DNA of 18,257 nt from contig JBLMYA010000102.1 of NCBI GenBank assembly GCA_050258035.1, positions 1 through 18,257 on the forward strand. The letters are read 5' to 3'. Positions 6,689-13,628 of this stretch are shown in pieces (the stretch's first letter is position 1; each line of letters starts with the position of its first letter). Below the pieces are notes generated by a model. It did not search any database. It saw only the letters and a program-made list of their open reading frames with translations, and was not told the origin of the DNA. The stretch is from DATBLE01 sp050258035 (GTDB lineage: Bacteria; Actinomycetota; Thermoleophilia; Gaiellales; Gaiellaceae). The translations under genes and the position numbers were made by a program.

Positions 6689-7587
6689 CAGCGGAAGAGC
6701 GAGCCTAGCTCGTCGCGCTCGGCGCCGGTGAGCGAGAGGCCCACGGCCTCGCGCACGGCCTCCAGGTGGGCGGGGCGACGCGGCCCGGCGACGACCGAAC
6801 CTGCGGTGCCGAGGGCCCATGCGAGCGCCAGCCCGCCGGTGCTCACCCCTCGCCCGGCGGCCGCGCGGCTCAGCGCCTCGAGCCCGTCGTAGACGCGGCC
6901 GTCCTCCAGGTGGCGGTAGGGCTCGGGCCGCATCGTCATCCGTGAGCCCGTCGGCGCCTCCTCGCCGCGGCGGTACTTCCCGGTCAGCCAGCCGCCGGCG
7001 AGCGGGCTGAAGGCCTGGTACTCGATCCCGCGCTCGGCGCAGAGCGGGATCACCTCCGCCTGGTCGCGGCGCTCGAGCAGCGAATAGGAGTTCTGCACGA
7101 GGGACGGCGTTCCCAGATCGAGCCAGTCGCACAGGTCCTCGATGCTCACGTTGCTCACCCCCCAGGCGCCGATCAGGCCGCGGTCGAGGAGCGCCTGGAA
7201 GGTCGCGAACGTCTCCACGACCGGCGTGTCGGGGTCGGGCTCGTGCGTGAGGTAGAGGTCGATCCGGTCGATCCCGAGCCGTTCCAGGCTCGTGTCCACC
7301 TGCCGGAGCACCCGCTCCCGGGCGAGCCCGAAGTCGGCGCCGTCCTCCATCGCGTTGAAGGTCTTGGAGGTGACCCGCGGCCGGTTGCAGGTCGCGCGTG
7401 CCCAGTCTCCGATCCACTGCTCGCTCCTCCCGCCCCCGTAGGCGTCGGCGGTGTCGAACCGCCGCATGCCGAGCTCCCACGCCGCGTCCATCAGCTCGAA
7501 GGCCTCCTCCTTCGTCTCGCCCTGCCCGAAGAACGCCGGCGCCGAGCCGATCCCGCCGAAGTTGCCGCAGCCGAGAACGACGCGCAT
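6688..7587 (-). CDS. Aldo/keto reductase
   Basis: This 299-residue TIM-barrel NADPH oxidoreductase has the complete catalytic tetrad: Asp45 and Tyr50 in FDTADAYGGG, Lys75 in VTSKTF and His115 in YLTHEPDP. Later segments FSPLAGGWLTGKYRRGE and the C-terminal VVAGPRRPAHLEA match the NADP-binding end of AKR proteins of the YajO/Tas type. The start is the ATG at 7587, where the beta-strand RVVLGCGNFGG begins; an upstream in-frame ATG adds 14 unlike residues. TAGGAT at 7596-7601 on the minus strand could be a -10 element 8 nt before the start, or serve as a weak AGGA ribosome site. It heads the operon with the cyclodeaminase and dehydratase genes and is divergent from the superoxide dismutase gene, 58 bp away. 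Confidence 0.93.
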   Translation of the reverse strand: MRVVLGCGNFGGIGSAPAFFGQGETKEEAFELMDAAWELGMRRFDTADAYGGGRSEQWIGDWARATCNRPRVTSKTFNAMEDGADFGLARERVLRQVDTSLERLGIDRIDLYLTHEPDPDTPVVETFATFQALLDRGLIGAWGVSNVSIEDLCDWLDLGTPSLVQNSYSLLERRDQAEVIPLCAERGIEYQAFSPLAGGWLTGKYRRGEEAPTGSRMTMRPEPYRHLEDGRVYDGLEALSRAAAGRGVSTGGLALAWALGTAGSVVAGPRRPAHLEAVREAVGLSLTGAERDELGSLFR

Positions 7588-7645
7588 CGCGGCCCATCCT
7601 ACGTTTGAGAGAATCGATCCCGAGTCCAACGAGGAGGAGACACCG

Positions 7646-8251
<606 letters not shown>

Positions 8252-8309
8252 CCGCCGCGGTCGTCGGGAACGCCCTGCCCGCTGCGCGTGGCGCAGTGCC
8301 ATGGTGCCG

Positions 8310-8315
8310 TAGCAT
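8310..8315 (+). promoter_or_regulatory. Putative -10 element (TAGCAT) for a leaderless transcript
   Basis: TAGCAT ends 6 nt before the GTG start of the FMN oxidase gene, and there is no Shine-Dalgarno. A transcript starting at the usual distance would begin at or next to the start codon, as in leaderless actinobacterial mRNAs. No clear -35 was found. Confidence 0.4.
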
Positions 8316-8321
8316 CGGCGC

Positions 8322-9590
8322 GTGAGCACTCCGCCCGGCATCGGCCAGCAGCGTCAGACCGAGATCTACCTCGCCGGCGTGAGCGGCCGCCGGCCCGCCG
8401 TCCCCCTCGACCCGGCGAAGTTGGAGAGGCTGGCCCGCGGCCGGATGTCGCCGCAGGCGTTCGCGTACGTCGCGGGCGGAGCCGGCGCCGAGAGCACGAT
8501 CGCCGCCAACCGCGCAGCGCTCGACCGTCCGCGCATCGTCCCGCGCGTTCTCCGCGACGTGTCCGACCGCGACCTGTCGGTCGAGCTCTTCGGCCGCCGC
8601 CTGCCGACGCCCTTCCTGCTCGCTCCGATCGGCGTGCTCGAGCTCGCGCACCGGGACGCGGACGTCGCGGTCGCGAAGGCGGCCGCGGCCGAGGGCGTGC
8701 CGATGATCTTCTCGAACCAGGCCTCCCGGCCGATGGAGGCGTGCGCGGAGGCGATGGGCGAGGGGGTGCGCTGGTTCCAGCTCTACTGGAGCACCGCCGA
8801 CGAGCTGGTCGCGAGCTTCGTCCGTCGCGCGGAGGCGTGCGGCTGCGACGCGATCGTCGTCACCCTCGACACGAAGATGCTCGGCTGGCGCTCGCGCGAC
8901 CTCGACTTCGCGCACCTGCCGTTCGCAACCGGGATGGGGATCGCGCAGTACACGAGCGATCCTGTCTTCCAGAGCATGGTCGAGCCGGGCAAGGTGGAGC
9001 GGTCCGGCCGCCCGACGGCCGCGGCGGTGCGGGCGCTGGTGCAGGCGACCCGCTCGTACCCAGGCGGCTTCCGCGAGAACCTGCGCTCGGGGCTGGGCGT
9101 GGCCGCCGTCCGCAAGGTGATGGAGGTCTACTCGCGCCCGTCGCTGACCTGGGCCGACTTCGCCTGGCTGCGCGAGCGGACGATGCTGCCGATCGTCGTG
9201 AAGGGGATCCTGCACCCGGACGACGCGCGTCTCGCCGTAGAGCACGGCCTGGACGGCCTCGTCGTCTCGAACCACGGCGGCCGGCAGGTCGACGGCGCGA
9301 TCGGGTCGCTGGATGCGCTGCCCGCGGTCGTCGAGGCCGTGGCGGGTCGCGTCCCGGTTCTGTTCGACAGCGGCCTGCGGGGCGGCGCCGATGCGTTCAA
9401 GGCCCTGGCGTTGGGGGCGACCGCGGTGCTCCTCGGCAGGCCGTACGTCTACGGCCTCGCGCTCTGCGGCGAGGCGGGCGTCCGCGACGTCATCCGCGAC
9501 CTGGTCGCCGACTTCGACCTGACGCTGGCGCTCTCCGGCTGCCGGTCCGTCTCGGAGCTGGGACCCGAGTGTCTAGAGTGGAATTCGTGA
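8322..9590 (+). CDS. FMN-dependent alpha-hydroxy acid oxidase, lactate 2-monooxygenase-like
   Basis: This 422-residue TIM-barrel flavoprotein oxidises L-2-hydroxy acids. The catalytic set of the family is visible: Tyr49 in FAYVAGGAG, Tyr155 in QLYW, Lys294 in VVKGI, and His318 with Arg321 in SNHGGRQ; the FMN phosphate loop is DSGLRGG (residues 349-355). The stretches TLDTKMLGWRSRDLD and GIAQYTSDPVF resemble lactate 2-monooxygenase (lactate to acetate, CO2 and water) more than lactate dehydrogenase or glycolate oxidase. Length is normal for that branch. Glycolate, mandelate or other hydroxy acids remain possible. The GTG start lies just after a TAGCAT hexamer without a ribosome site. Its TGA stop overlaps the GTG start of the SelW-like selenoprotein gene by 4 nt, so the two should be translated together. 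Confidence 0.92.
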   Translation: MSTPPGIGQQRQTEIYLAGVSGRRPAVPLDPAKLERLARGRMSPQAFAYVAGGAGAESTIAANRAALDRPRIVPRVLRDVSDRDLSVELFGRRLPTPFLLAPIGVLELAHRDADVAVAKAAAAEGVPMIFSNQASRPMEACAEAMGEGVRWFQLYWSTADELVASFVRRAEACGCDAIVVTLDTKMLGWRSRDLDFAHLPFATGMGIAQYTSDPVFQSMVEPGKVERSGRPTAAAVRALVQATRSYPGGFRENLRSGLGVAAVRKVMEVYSRPSLTWADFAWLRERTMLPIVVKGILHPDDARLAVEHGLDGLVVSNHGGRQVDGAIGSLDALPAVVEAVAGRVPVLFDSGLRGGADAFKALALGATAVLLGRPYVYGLALCGEAGVRDVIRDLVADFDLTLALSGCRSVSELGPECLEWNS

Positions 9591-9811
9591 GCGTCGAGAT
9601 CTACTACTGCCCGGTCTGATCGGGCTACGACGAGCGGGCCGCGAGTCTCGCGGCCGAGCTGAGGACGAGCGGGTACGAGGCAGCCGCGATCCCGGGCGAG
9701 AAGAGCCAGTTCGACGTGATCGTCGACGGCCGGCTCGTCTTCTCGAAGGAGCAGGTCGGCCGCCACGCGGAGCCGGGCGAGGTGCTCGCCGCGGTGCGCG
9801 CGATCAGCTGA
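9587..9811 (+). CDS. SelW/SelT/SelH (Rdx) family selenoprotein with TGA-encoded selenocysteine at residue 11
   Basis: Read with TGA 9617-9619 as selenocysteine, this is a 74-residue thioredoxin-like Rdx protein. Residues 1-10 are MSVEIYYCPV, then Sec11, then SGYDERAASLAAEL, matching the Rdx opening in which C-x-x-C/U leads into an Arg-Ala helix. The second half (QFDVIVDGRLVFSKE, residues 41-55) matches the family's F-E-V-x-V-x-G-x-L-x-x-S-K strand pair. Homology thus continues in frame on both sides of the TGA, which argues against a true stop. One extra residue (Ser12) lies between Sec and Gly-Tyr compared with SelW. A hairpin with GU in its loop follows the TGA (9633-9660). The GTG start overlaps the flavin oxidase stop (GTGA), implying coupling. 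The expected role is a small thiol/selenol redox carrier; partners are unknown. A decayed Cys codon is the main alternative. Confidence 0.82.
9633..9660 (+). promoter_or_regulatory. Putative bacterial SECIS element (bSECIS) hairpin
   Basis: GGCCGCGA (9637-9644) pairs perfectly with TCGCGGCC (9648-9655) around the loop GUC. A lower stem AGC/GCU (9633-9635 with 9658-9660) continues it across a small internal loop. The loop G is 26 nt after the last base of the UGA. In known bacterial SECIS elements an apical G-U that contacts SelB lies about 16-37 nt after the UGA, so both position and loop fit. The hairpin is within the coding sequence, as expected in bacteria. A GC-rich palindrome could occur by chance in this genome, but its placement and its loop are specific. 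Confidence 0.7.
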
Positions 9812-10301
9812 CCGGCGGGTCCGCCGACCAGGGGAAGTCGATCCAGAGATCGGTGCGGCGCCAGACGTAGTCGCAGCTGACGATCGAGCGCGGCTTCTCG
9901 AAGAGGACCGCCGTGCGAACCTCGCCCACCTGCCCGGCGCAGAAGCCCTTGACGAGCGCGAGGGTCTGACCGGTGTCGGCGACGTCGTCTGCGATCAGCA
10001 TCCGCGAGTCGTGCAGGTCGACGAGGTCCGGCACCGGCGGGAGGATCATCGGCACGGGCAGCCGCTCGTCCACGCCGGTGTAGAACTCGACGTTCATCGT
10101 GAACGTGTTCTTGACCTCGAGCGCATAGGAGAGCGCGCCGGCGACGAGCAGGCCGCCGCGTGCGATTCCGAGGATGAGGTCGGGGCGGTAGTCGTCGCGG
10201 GCGATCGCCCGCGCGAGCTCGCGCGCCGCCTCGCCGAGCTCCGCCCAGAGCATCCGCTCGCGCGGCGGTGCCTGGGTCGGCGTGACGGCCCCGTCTCCCA
10301 T
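9804..10301 (-). CDS. Purine-type phosphoribosyltransferase family protein
   Basis: This is a 165-residue type I PRTase-fold protein. Its PRPP-binding loop is LIADDVADTGQTL (residues 102-114): two acidic residues, then D-T-G-Q-T. An upstream segment, ILGIARGGLLVAGALSYALEVKN (43-65), matches the beta-strand and PPi-loop region of xanthine-guanine and related PRTases. The C-terminal part (VWRRTDLWIDFPWSADP) resembles the Gpt-like hood, so purine salvage is likely, although some such proteins are regulators. The ATG at 10301 lies 6 nt after a TAGAAT hexamer (10308-10313) and has no Shine-Dalgarno; the ATG at codon 17 is an alternative. Its stop and that of the convergent selenoprotein gene share the palindrome TCAGCTGA. 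It is divergent from the aminopeptidase gene, 29 bp away. Confidence 0.88.
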   Translation of the reverse strand: MGDGAVTPTQAPPRERMLWAELGEAARELARAIARDDYRPDLILGIARGGLLVAGALSYALEVKNTFTMNVEFYTGVDERLPVPMILPPVPDLVDLHDSRMLIADDVADTGQTLALVKGFCAGQVGEVRTAVLFEKPRSIVSCDYVWRRTDLWIDFPWSADPPVS

Positions 10302-10307
10302 CTGCCG

Positions 10308-10321
10308 ATTCTAGGTAGCGT
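10308..10321. promoter_or_regulatory. Overlapping divergent -10-like elements
   Basis: On the minus strand TAGAAT (10313 to 10308) lies 6 nt before the phosphoribosyltransferase ATG. On the plus strand TAGCGT (10316-10321) lies 9 nt before the aminopeptidase GTG. The start codons are only 29 bp apart and neither gene has a Shine-Dalgarno, which fits back-to-back promoters giving leaderless or nearly leaderless mRNAs. Confidence 0.35.
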
Positions 10322-10330
10322 GGCGGCGGC

Positions 10331-11575
10331 GTGGACGCCGAAACCTTCTGGGCCGATCGCACCGGCGAGCTGGACGAGTACGCTCGGCTCGCGCTGCGGG
10401 TCGGCGTGAACGTCGAGCAGGGGCAGGACGTCACCGTACTGGCGGACGTCGAGCACGCGCCTCTCGCCCGCGCGATCGCCAGGGTCGCCTACGCGGAGGG
10501 CGCGCGGCTCGTCCAGGTCGAGTACCTCGACGTCCACGTCCGCCGGGCGCGCGCCGAGTTCGCCCCTGACGAGGCGGTCGGCTGGGCGCCCGAGTGGATG
10601 CTCCGGCGCATCGAGGAGGAGGCGGAGCGCCGCACCGCGTACGTGAACGTCATCGGCGAGCCCGACCCCGACCTGTTCTCGGGGCTCGACCCGAAGCGCA
10701 TCGCCGAGTCGATCGTCCCGCGGCGGCGGCGGGCCGTGTGGAACGCCATCGACCGCCGTTCCATTCCGTGGACGATCGTCGCGTTCCCGACCCAGGGCTG
10801 GGCGCGTCAGGTGTTCGGCGAGCCGGACGTCGAACGGTTGTGGGAGGCGGTGCGGGCAACCGTCCGCCTCGACGAGCCCGACCCGGTCGCGGCCTGGGAC
10901 GAGCACGTCGCCGTGCTGAAGAGCCGCGCGGAGCAGCTGAACGAGCGCCGTTTCGACGTCCTCCGGTTCCGGGGGCCGGGCACCGATCTCGAGGTCGGGC
11001 TGCTGGCGAACTCGCGCTGGACCTTTGCCGGCAGCGAGACGGCCTGGGGCCAGCCCTACGTCCCGAATCTGCCGACCGAGGAGGTGTTCACGACCCCGGA
11101 TCGCAGGCGCACCGAGGGACAGGTCCGCTCGACGCGGCCGCTCGTCCTCCTCGGCGGGACCGTCGTCCGCGACCTCGAGATCTCGTTCTCGAACGGGAGG
11201 ATCACCGACGTGAGGGCGTCGTCGGGGGCCGACGAGGTGCGCGCCGAGGTTGCCCTCGACGAGGGAGCCGGATACCTCGGCGAGGTCGCCCTGGTCGACG
11301 GGGCGTCCCGCGTGGGGCGCAGCGGCCTGACGTTCTGGAACACGCTGCTCGACGAGAACGCCGCATCCCACATCGCCTACGGGACCGGGGTGCTGTACGC
11401 CGTCGATCTCGACGGTGCCGACCGCGACGCCGCCGATCTCGACGCGATGGGGGTCAACCAGTCGAGCGCGCACACCGACTTCATGATCGGCGGGCCCGAT
11501 GTGGAGGTGGACGGCATCGAACGCGGTGGCGCCGCCGTGCCGGTCCTGCGCGACAACGTCTGGCAGTTGACCTAG
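10331..11575 (+). CDS. M29 family aminopeptidase
   Basis: This 414-residue cytoplasmic dinuclear-metal aminopeptidase belongs to the thermophilic aminopeptidase family (AmpS/AmpT/PepS). Expected metal ligands are in place: Glu250 or Glu251 in LPTEEVFTTP, Glu318 in GEVALV, His347 in SHIAYG, and His381 and Asp383 in SSAHTDFMIG. Length and the Asn/Asp-rich metal-site order are normal for the family. It releases N-terminal residues from peptides, and members often have broad specificity. The GTG at 10331 (Val read as Met, then DAETFWADR) follows a TAGCGT hexamer by 9 nt and has no ribosome site. The stop codon overlaps the convergent PadR gene stop in a single CTAG, so there is no room for a terminator between them. 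Confidence 0.93.
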   Translation: MDAETFWADRTGELDEYARLALRVGVNVEQGQDVTVLADVEHAPLARAIARVAYAEGARLVQVEYLDVHVRRARAEFAPDEAVGWAPEWMLRRIEEEAERRTAYVNVIGEPDPDLFSGLDPKRIAESIVPRRRRAVWNAIDRRSIPWTIVAFPTQGWARQVFGEPDVERLWEAVRATVRLDEPDPVAAWDEHVAVLKSRAEQLNERRFDVLRFRGPGTDLEVGLLANSRWTFAGSETAWGQPYVPNLPTEEVFTTPDRRRTEGQVRSTRPLVLLGGTVVRDLEISFSNGRITDVRASSGADEVRAEVALDEGAGYLGEVALVDGASRVGRSGLTFWNTLLDENAASHIAYGTGVLYAVDLDGADRDAADLDAMGVNQSSAHTDFMIGGPDVEVDGIERGGAAVPVLRDNVWQLT

Positions 11576-12141
11576 GGAGGTCGGCGAAGCTCCCGATCGG
11601 CCTCGTCGAGCCACTGCTCGTGCACGTCGAGCAGCGCGCGGCCGTAGCGGTGGATGAGCCGGAGGTGGCGCCGCCGGTGCGGGAGGGAGTCGGCGACCGC
11701 CTCGGCCGCGTCGAGGTTCGCCCGCGCGGCCTCGATGTCGACGCGCATCCCGGCGAGGCTCGCCCGCAGCGACTCGTCGTCGCCGAGGTCGCCTGCGAGC
11801 ACACGGACGATCGCCTCGTTCTGCATCCGCGGCAGCGACGACGGCTGAGCCAGCCACGCGCGGAGCGCCTCGCGGCCCTTCCGGGTGAGCAGGTAGTGGG
11901 TGCGGGGGGTCGTCTTCCCGGGGCGTTTCTCGGAGCGCAGGTAGCCGAGCCGCTCGAGGCGCTTCGGCTCGCCGTACCACTGGCTCTCGGCCGCGGCCCA
12001 GTAGATGCTGCCCCGCCGCATCATCGCGGCCAGGTCGTGAGGACCTGCGCCGCCCTCCCCGATCAGCGTGAGGACGGCGTAGGAAAACGGTGTGAGGCGG
12101 CCGCTTGACAAGACTCCGATTCGGAGCTTATCATCTCGCAT
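11572..12141 (-). CDS. PadR-family transcriptional regulator
   Basis: This 189-residue regulator has an N-terminal winged helix (about residues 15-95: LTPFSYAVLTLIGEGGAGPHDLAAMM, then WYGEPKRLERLGYLRSE and the wing TTPRTHYLLTRKGREAL). A C-terminal helical region (about 115-185) matches the PadR dimerisation domain (VRVLAGDL, then heptad-rich helices). PadR proteins are dimeric repressors often released by phenolics or other small ligands. The ATG at 12141 has GGAG five bases upstream, and that GGAG is itself part of an operator-like palindrome. TTG at 12111 is an alternative start that would remove the first ten residues and free the other palindrome from coding. It is divergent from a cupin gene and probably represses it and itself. 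Confidence 0.92.
   Translation of the reverse strand: MRDDKLRIGVLSSGRLTPFSYAVLTLIGEGGAGPHDLAAMMRRGSIYWAAAESQWYGEPKRLERLGYLRSEKRPGKTTPRTHYLLTRKGREALRAWLAQPSSLPRMQNEAIVRVLAGDLGDDESLRASLAGMRVDIEAARANLDAAEAVADSLPHRRRHLRLIHRYGRALLDVHEQWLDEADRELRRPP
12105..12134 (+). promoter_or_regulatory. Promoter of the cupin gene
   Basis: A consensus -35 TTGACA (12105-12110) and a -10 TATCAT (12129-12134) are separated by 18 nt. A start point near 12141 would leave a leader of about 40 nt with a strong ribosome site. The spacer is almost entirely occupied by a CTCCG-N3-CGGAG palindrome, so repressor binding should block RNA polymerase. Confidence 0.7.
12110..12129. promoter_or_regulatory. Operator palindrome 1 (CTCCG-ATT-CGGAG)
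   Basis: The core arms are CTCCG at 12114-12118 and CGGAG at 12122-12126, with AAG- and -CTT flanks. It lies between the -35 and -10 of the cupin promoter and within the first codons of the PadR gene if that gene starts at 12141. Its centre is 33 bp, about three helical turns, from operator 2. Confidence 0.7.
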
Positions 12142-12142
12142 C

Positions 12143-12163
12143 AAGGCTCCGTTTCGGAGTCTT
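12143..12163. promoter_or_regulatory. Operator palindrome 2 (CTCCG-TTT-CGGAG)
   Basis: The core arms are CTCCG at 12147-12151 and CGGAG at 12155-12159, with matching AAG- and -TCTT flanks. It falls in the leader of the cupin gene just after the predicted start point. On the minus strand its GGAG is the likely Shine-Dalgarno of the PadR gene, so protein binding here would affect both genes. Confidence 0.7.
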
Positions 12164-12181
12164 GACGAAAGGAGGAGCATG

Positions 12182-12646
12182 ATGAGCACCGCCACCACGA
12201 CCGAGTCCGTCTGGTTCATCGACAACCTGGCGCGCGTCCTCGTCGACGGCGAGGCGAGCGGTGGGACGATTGCGGTCGTCGAGGTCGAAGGCAGGCGCGG
12301 CGACATGCCGCCGCTGCACGTCCACCGCCGCGAGGACGAGATCTTCTACGTGCTCGACGGGAGGCTCTCGCTGCATCGGCCGGGCGGCTCGATCGAGCTC
12401 GGCCCCGGCCAGGCAGCCTTCGCACCCAGAGACGTGGCGCACGTCTACCGGGTCGAGTCGGAGACGGCGCGGTGGCTGGCGATCGCCACCCCCGCAGGGT
12501 TCGACTCGTTCGTCCGCGAGGTCGGCGAGCCCGCGCCCGAGGATGTGCTGCCGCCGGAGGGACGGGTGCACGATCCCGCTCGGATCGCTGAGATCGGCGC
12601 CCGCTATGGGATCGAGCTGCTCGAGCCGCCCGGGACGCTGCCCTGA
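12182..12646 (+). CDS. Single-domain cupin protein (quercetin dioxygenase-like)
   Basis: This 154-residue protein carries one cupin barrel. Motif 1 is PPLHVHRREDEIFYVLDG, giving two His and a Glu as metal ligands; motif 2 is GPGQAAFAPRDVAHVYR, with the fourth ligand His. The rest is an acidic C-terminal extension (about residues 115-154, ending RYGIELLEPPG) seen in many actinobacterial cupins of unknown substrate. The perfect AGGAGG at 12170-12175 is 6 nt before the second of two adjacent ATGs, so 12182 is preferred over 12179; the products differ by one Met. The gene has a near-consensus promoter with a repressor site in its spacer and is probably induced when the divergent PadR protein is released. 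It may act on the inducer. Confidence 0.9.
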   Translation: MSTATTTESVWFIDNLARVLVDGEASGGTIAVVEVEGRRGDMPPLHVHRREDEIFYVLDGRLSLHRPGGSIELGPGQAAFAPRDVAHVYRVESETARWLAIATPAGFDSFVREVGEPAPEDVLPPEGRVHDPARIAEIGARYGIELLEPPGTLP

Positions 12647-12678
12647 AGGGCCTGCGGGGAACCACGGATCACCACGCG

Positions 12679-13290
12679 TCAGGCTGCGAGCAAGGCCCGG
12701 ATCGCCGCCTTCGGGCCGTCCGTCAGCGGCGGGCCGTGGTCGAGGCAGAGGATCGTGAAGTCGAGGTCGAGCAGGCGCTCGACGCTGCGGCGCGTCTCCT
12801 CCGGGTCGTCGTGGAACTCGAACGGGACGAAGGCGAGCGAGCCGCCGTCGTCCATCAGCAGGTCGGAGCAGAAGAGCACACCCGGCGCCCGCCGGAGGAG
12901 GAACGAGTAGTGCGGCCACTCGGGGCCGGGGGTGCGGAGCACCTCGAGGCCTCCCGGAAGGGTGTCGCCCTCGGTGTACCGGCGGTCGGGCTCCTCCTCG
13001 GCCGCGCTCGCGTCGCCGGGGAGCCAGACCTCGATCCCGAGCTCGCGCCGGTACCGCCAGGCCGCCCGCTGGTGGGTGCGAGCGCTCAGGAGGATCGCCT
13101 CGGGCGGCGGCAGGGTGCCGAGCGCCTCGGGCGCGAGGCGAACGGGGTCGATCAGGACGCAGCCGGCCTCGGTCGCGACCGCGTGCGAGGACGAGATCCC
13201 GCCGCCGATGTTCGCGTTGCGGATCCGCCAGTGCCAGATCCCGTCGGCGACCTGCTCGACGGCATCGGCGAGCTCAAGCGGCTCGGTCAC
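12679..13290 (-). CDS. Metallo-beta-lactamase-fold protein with a degenerate metal site
   Basis: This 203-residue protein follows the metallo-beta-lactamase-fold order: an N-terminal strand pair (VADGIWHWRI), CVLIDPV (residues 44-50), LLSARTHQRAAW at the position of the HxHxDH motif, GLEVLRTPGPEWPHYSFLL, FCSDLLMDD and CLDHGPPL near the end. The first motif has only one His (His73), so the usual dinuclear zinc centre cannot form as in active hydrolases. GPEWPHYS, CSDLL and DHG retain parts of the later ligands. It may bind a single metal, act on a small substrate by another route, or be non-catalytic. The GTG at 13290 has AAGG eight to eleven bases upstream. It is divergent from the acylphosphatase gene (29 bp) and convergent with the cupin gene. 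Confidence 0.82.
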   Translation of the reverse strand: MTEPLELADAVEQVADGIWHWRIRNANIGGGISSSHAVATEAGCVLIDPVRLAPEALGTLPPPEAILLSARTHQRAAWRYRRELGIEVWLPGDASAAEEEPDRRYTEGDTLPGGLEVLRTPGPEWPHYSFLLRRAPGVLFCSDLLMDDGGSLAFVPFEFHDDPEETRRSVERLLDLDFTILCLDHGPPLTDGPKAAIRALLAA

Positions 13291-13319
13291 GCCCGGACCT
13301 TGCCATAGCCTGGGCCGGC

Positions 13320-13586
13320 GTGACGAGGCGGAGAGTGACCGTGCATGGCCGGGTCCAGGGGGTCGGGTTCCGCTACGCGGTCGCCCGGGATGCGCAGAGC
13401 CGCGGGGTCGCCGGCTGGGTGCGGAATCGGCCCGACGGGACCGTCGAGGCCGTCTTCGAAGGAGAGCCCGGGCCGGTGGAGTCGCTCGTCCGGGTGTGCC
13501 GGGAGGGACCGCGCGGTTCGGAGATCGACCGGGTCGACGTCGTCGTCGAGCTCCCGCAGGGGCTCCGGGGGTTCGAGATCCGCTAG
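13320..13586 (+). CDS. acyP: Acylphosphatase
   Basis: This 88-residue enzyme hydrolyses acyl phosphates such as acetyl phosphate and carbamoyl phosphate. The signature GRVQGVGFRYAV (residues 10-21) supplies the phosphate-binding loop and catalytic Arg18, and Asn36 in GWVRNRPDGTVE is the second catalytic residue. Length is exactly that of the single-domain family. The GTG at 13320 comes 8 nt after a TAGCCT hexamer (13306-13311) with no Shine-Dalgarno, another leaderless-like start. The divergent metallo-beta-lactamase-fold gene starts 29 bp away. A 54-codon membrane protein gene follows at 13629. Confidence 0.95.
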   Translation: MTRRRVTVHGRVQGVGFRYAVARDAQSRGVAGWVRNRPDGTVEAVFEGEPGPVESLVRVCREGPRGSEIDRVDVVVELPQGLRGFEIR

Positions 13587-13628
13587 CCGCGGTTCGCGTC
13601 CCGCCGGTCCAGTAGGGTCTGCCGCCAG

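Noticed and set aside
9587..9619. An 11-codon terminal extension ending at TGA as a separate short peptide
   Set aside because: Rdx-family homology continues in the same frame after the TGA, making selenocysteine readthrough or a recent nonsense change more likely than a tiny peptide.
10094..11980. A 628-codon open frame on the minus strand
   Set aside because: It is antisense to the M29 aminopeptidase and out of frame with PadR and the phosphoribosyltransferase. It has no recognisable domain; long false frames are common at this GC content.
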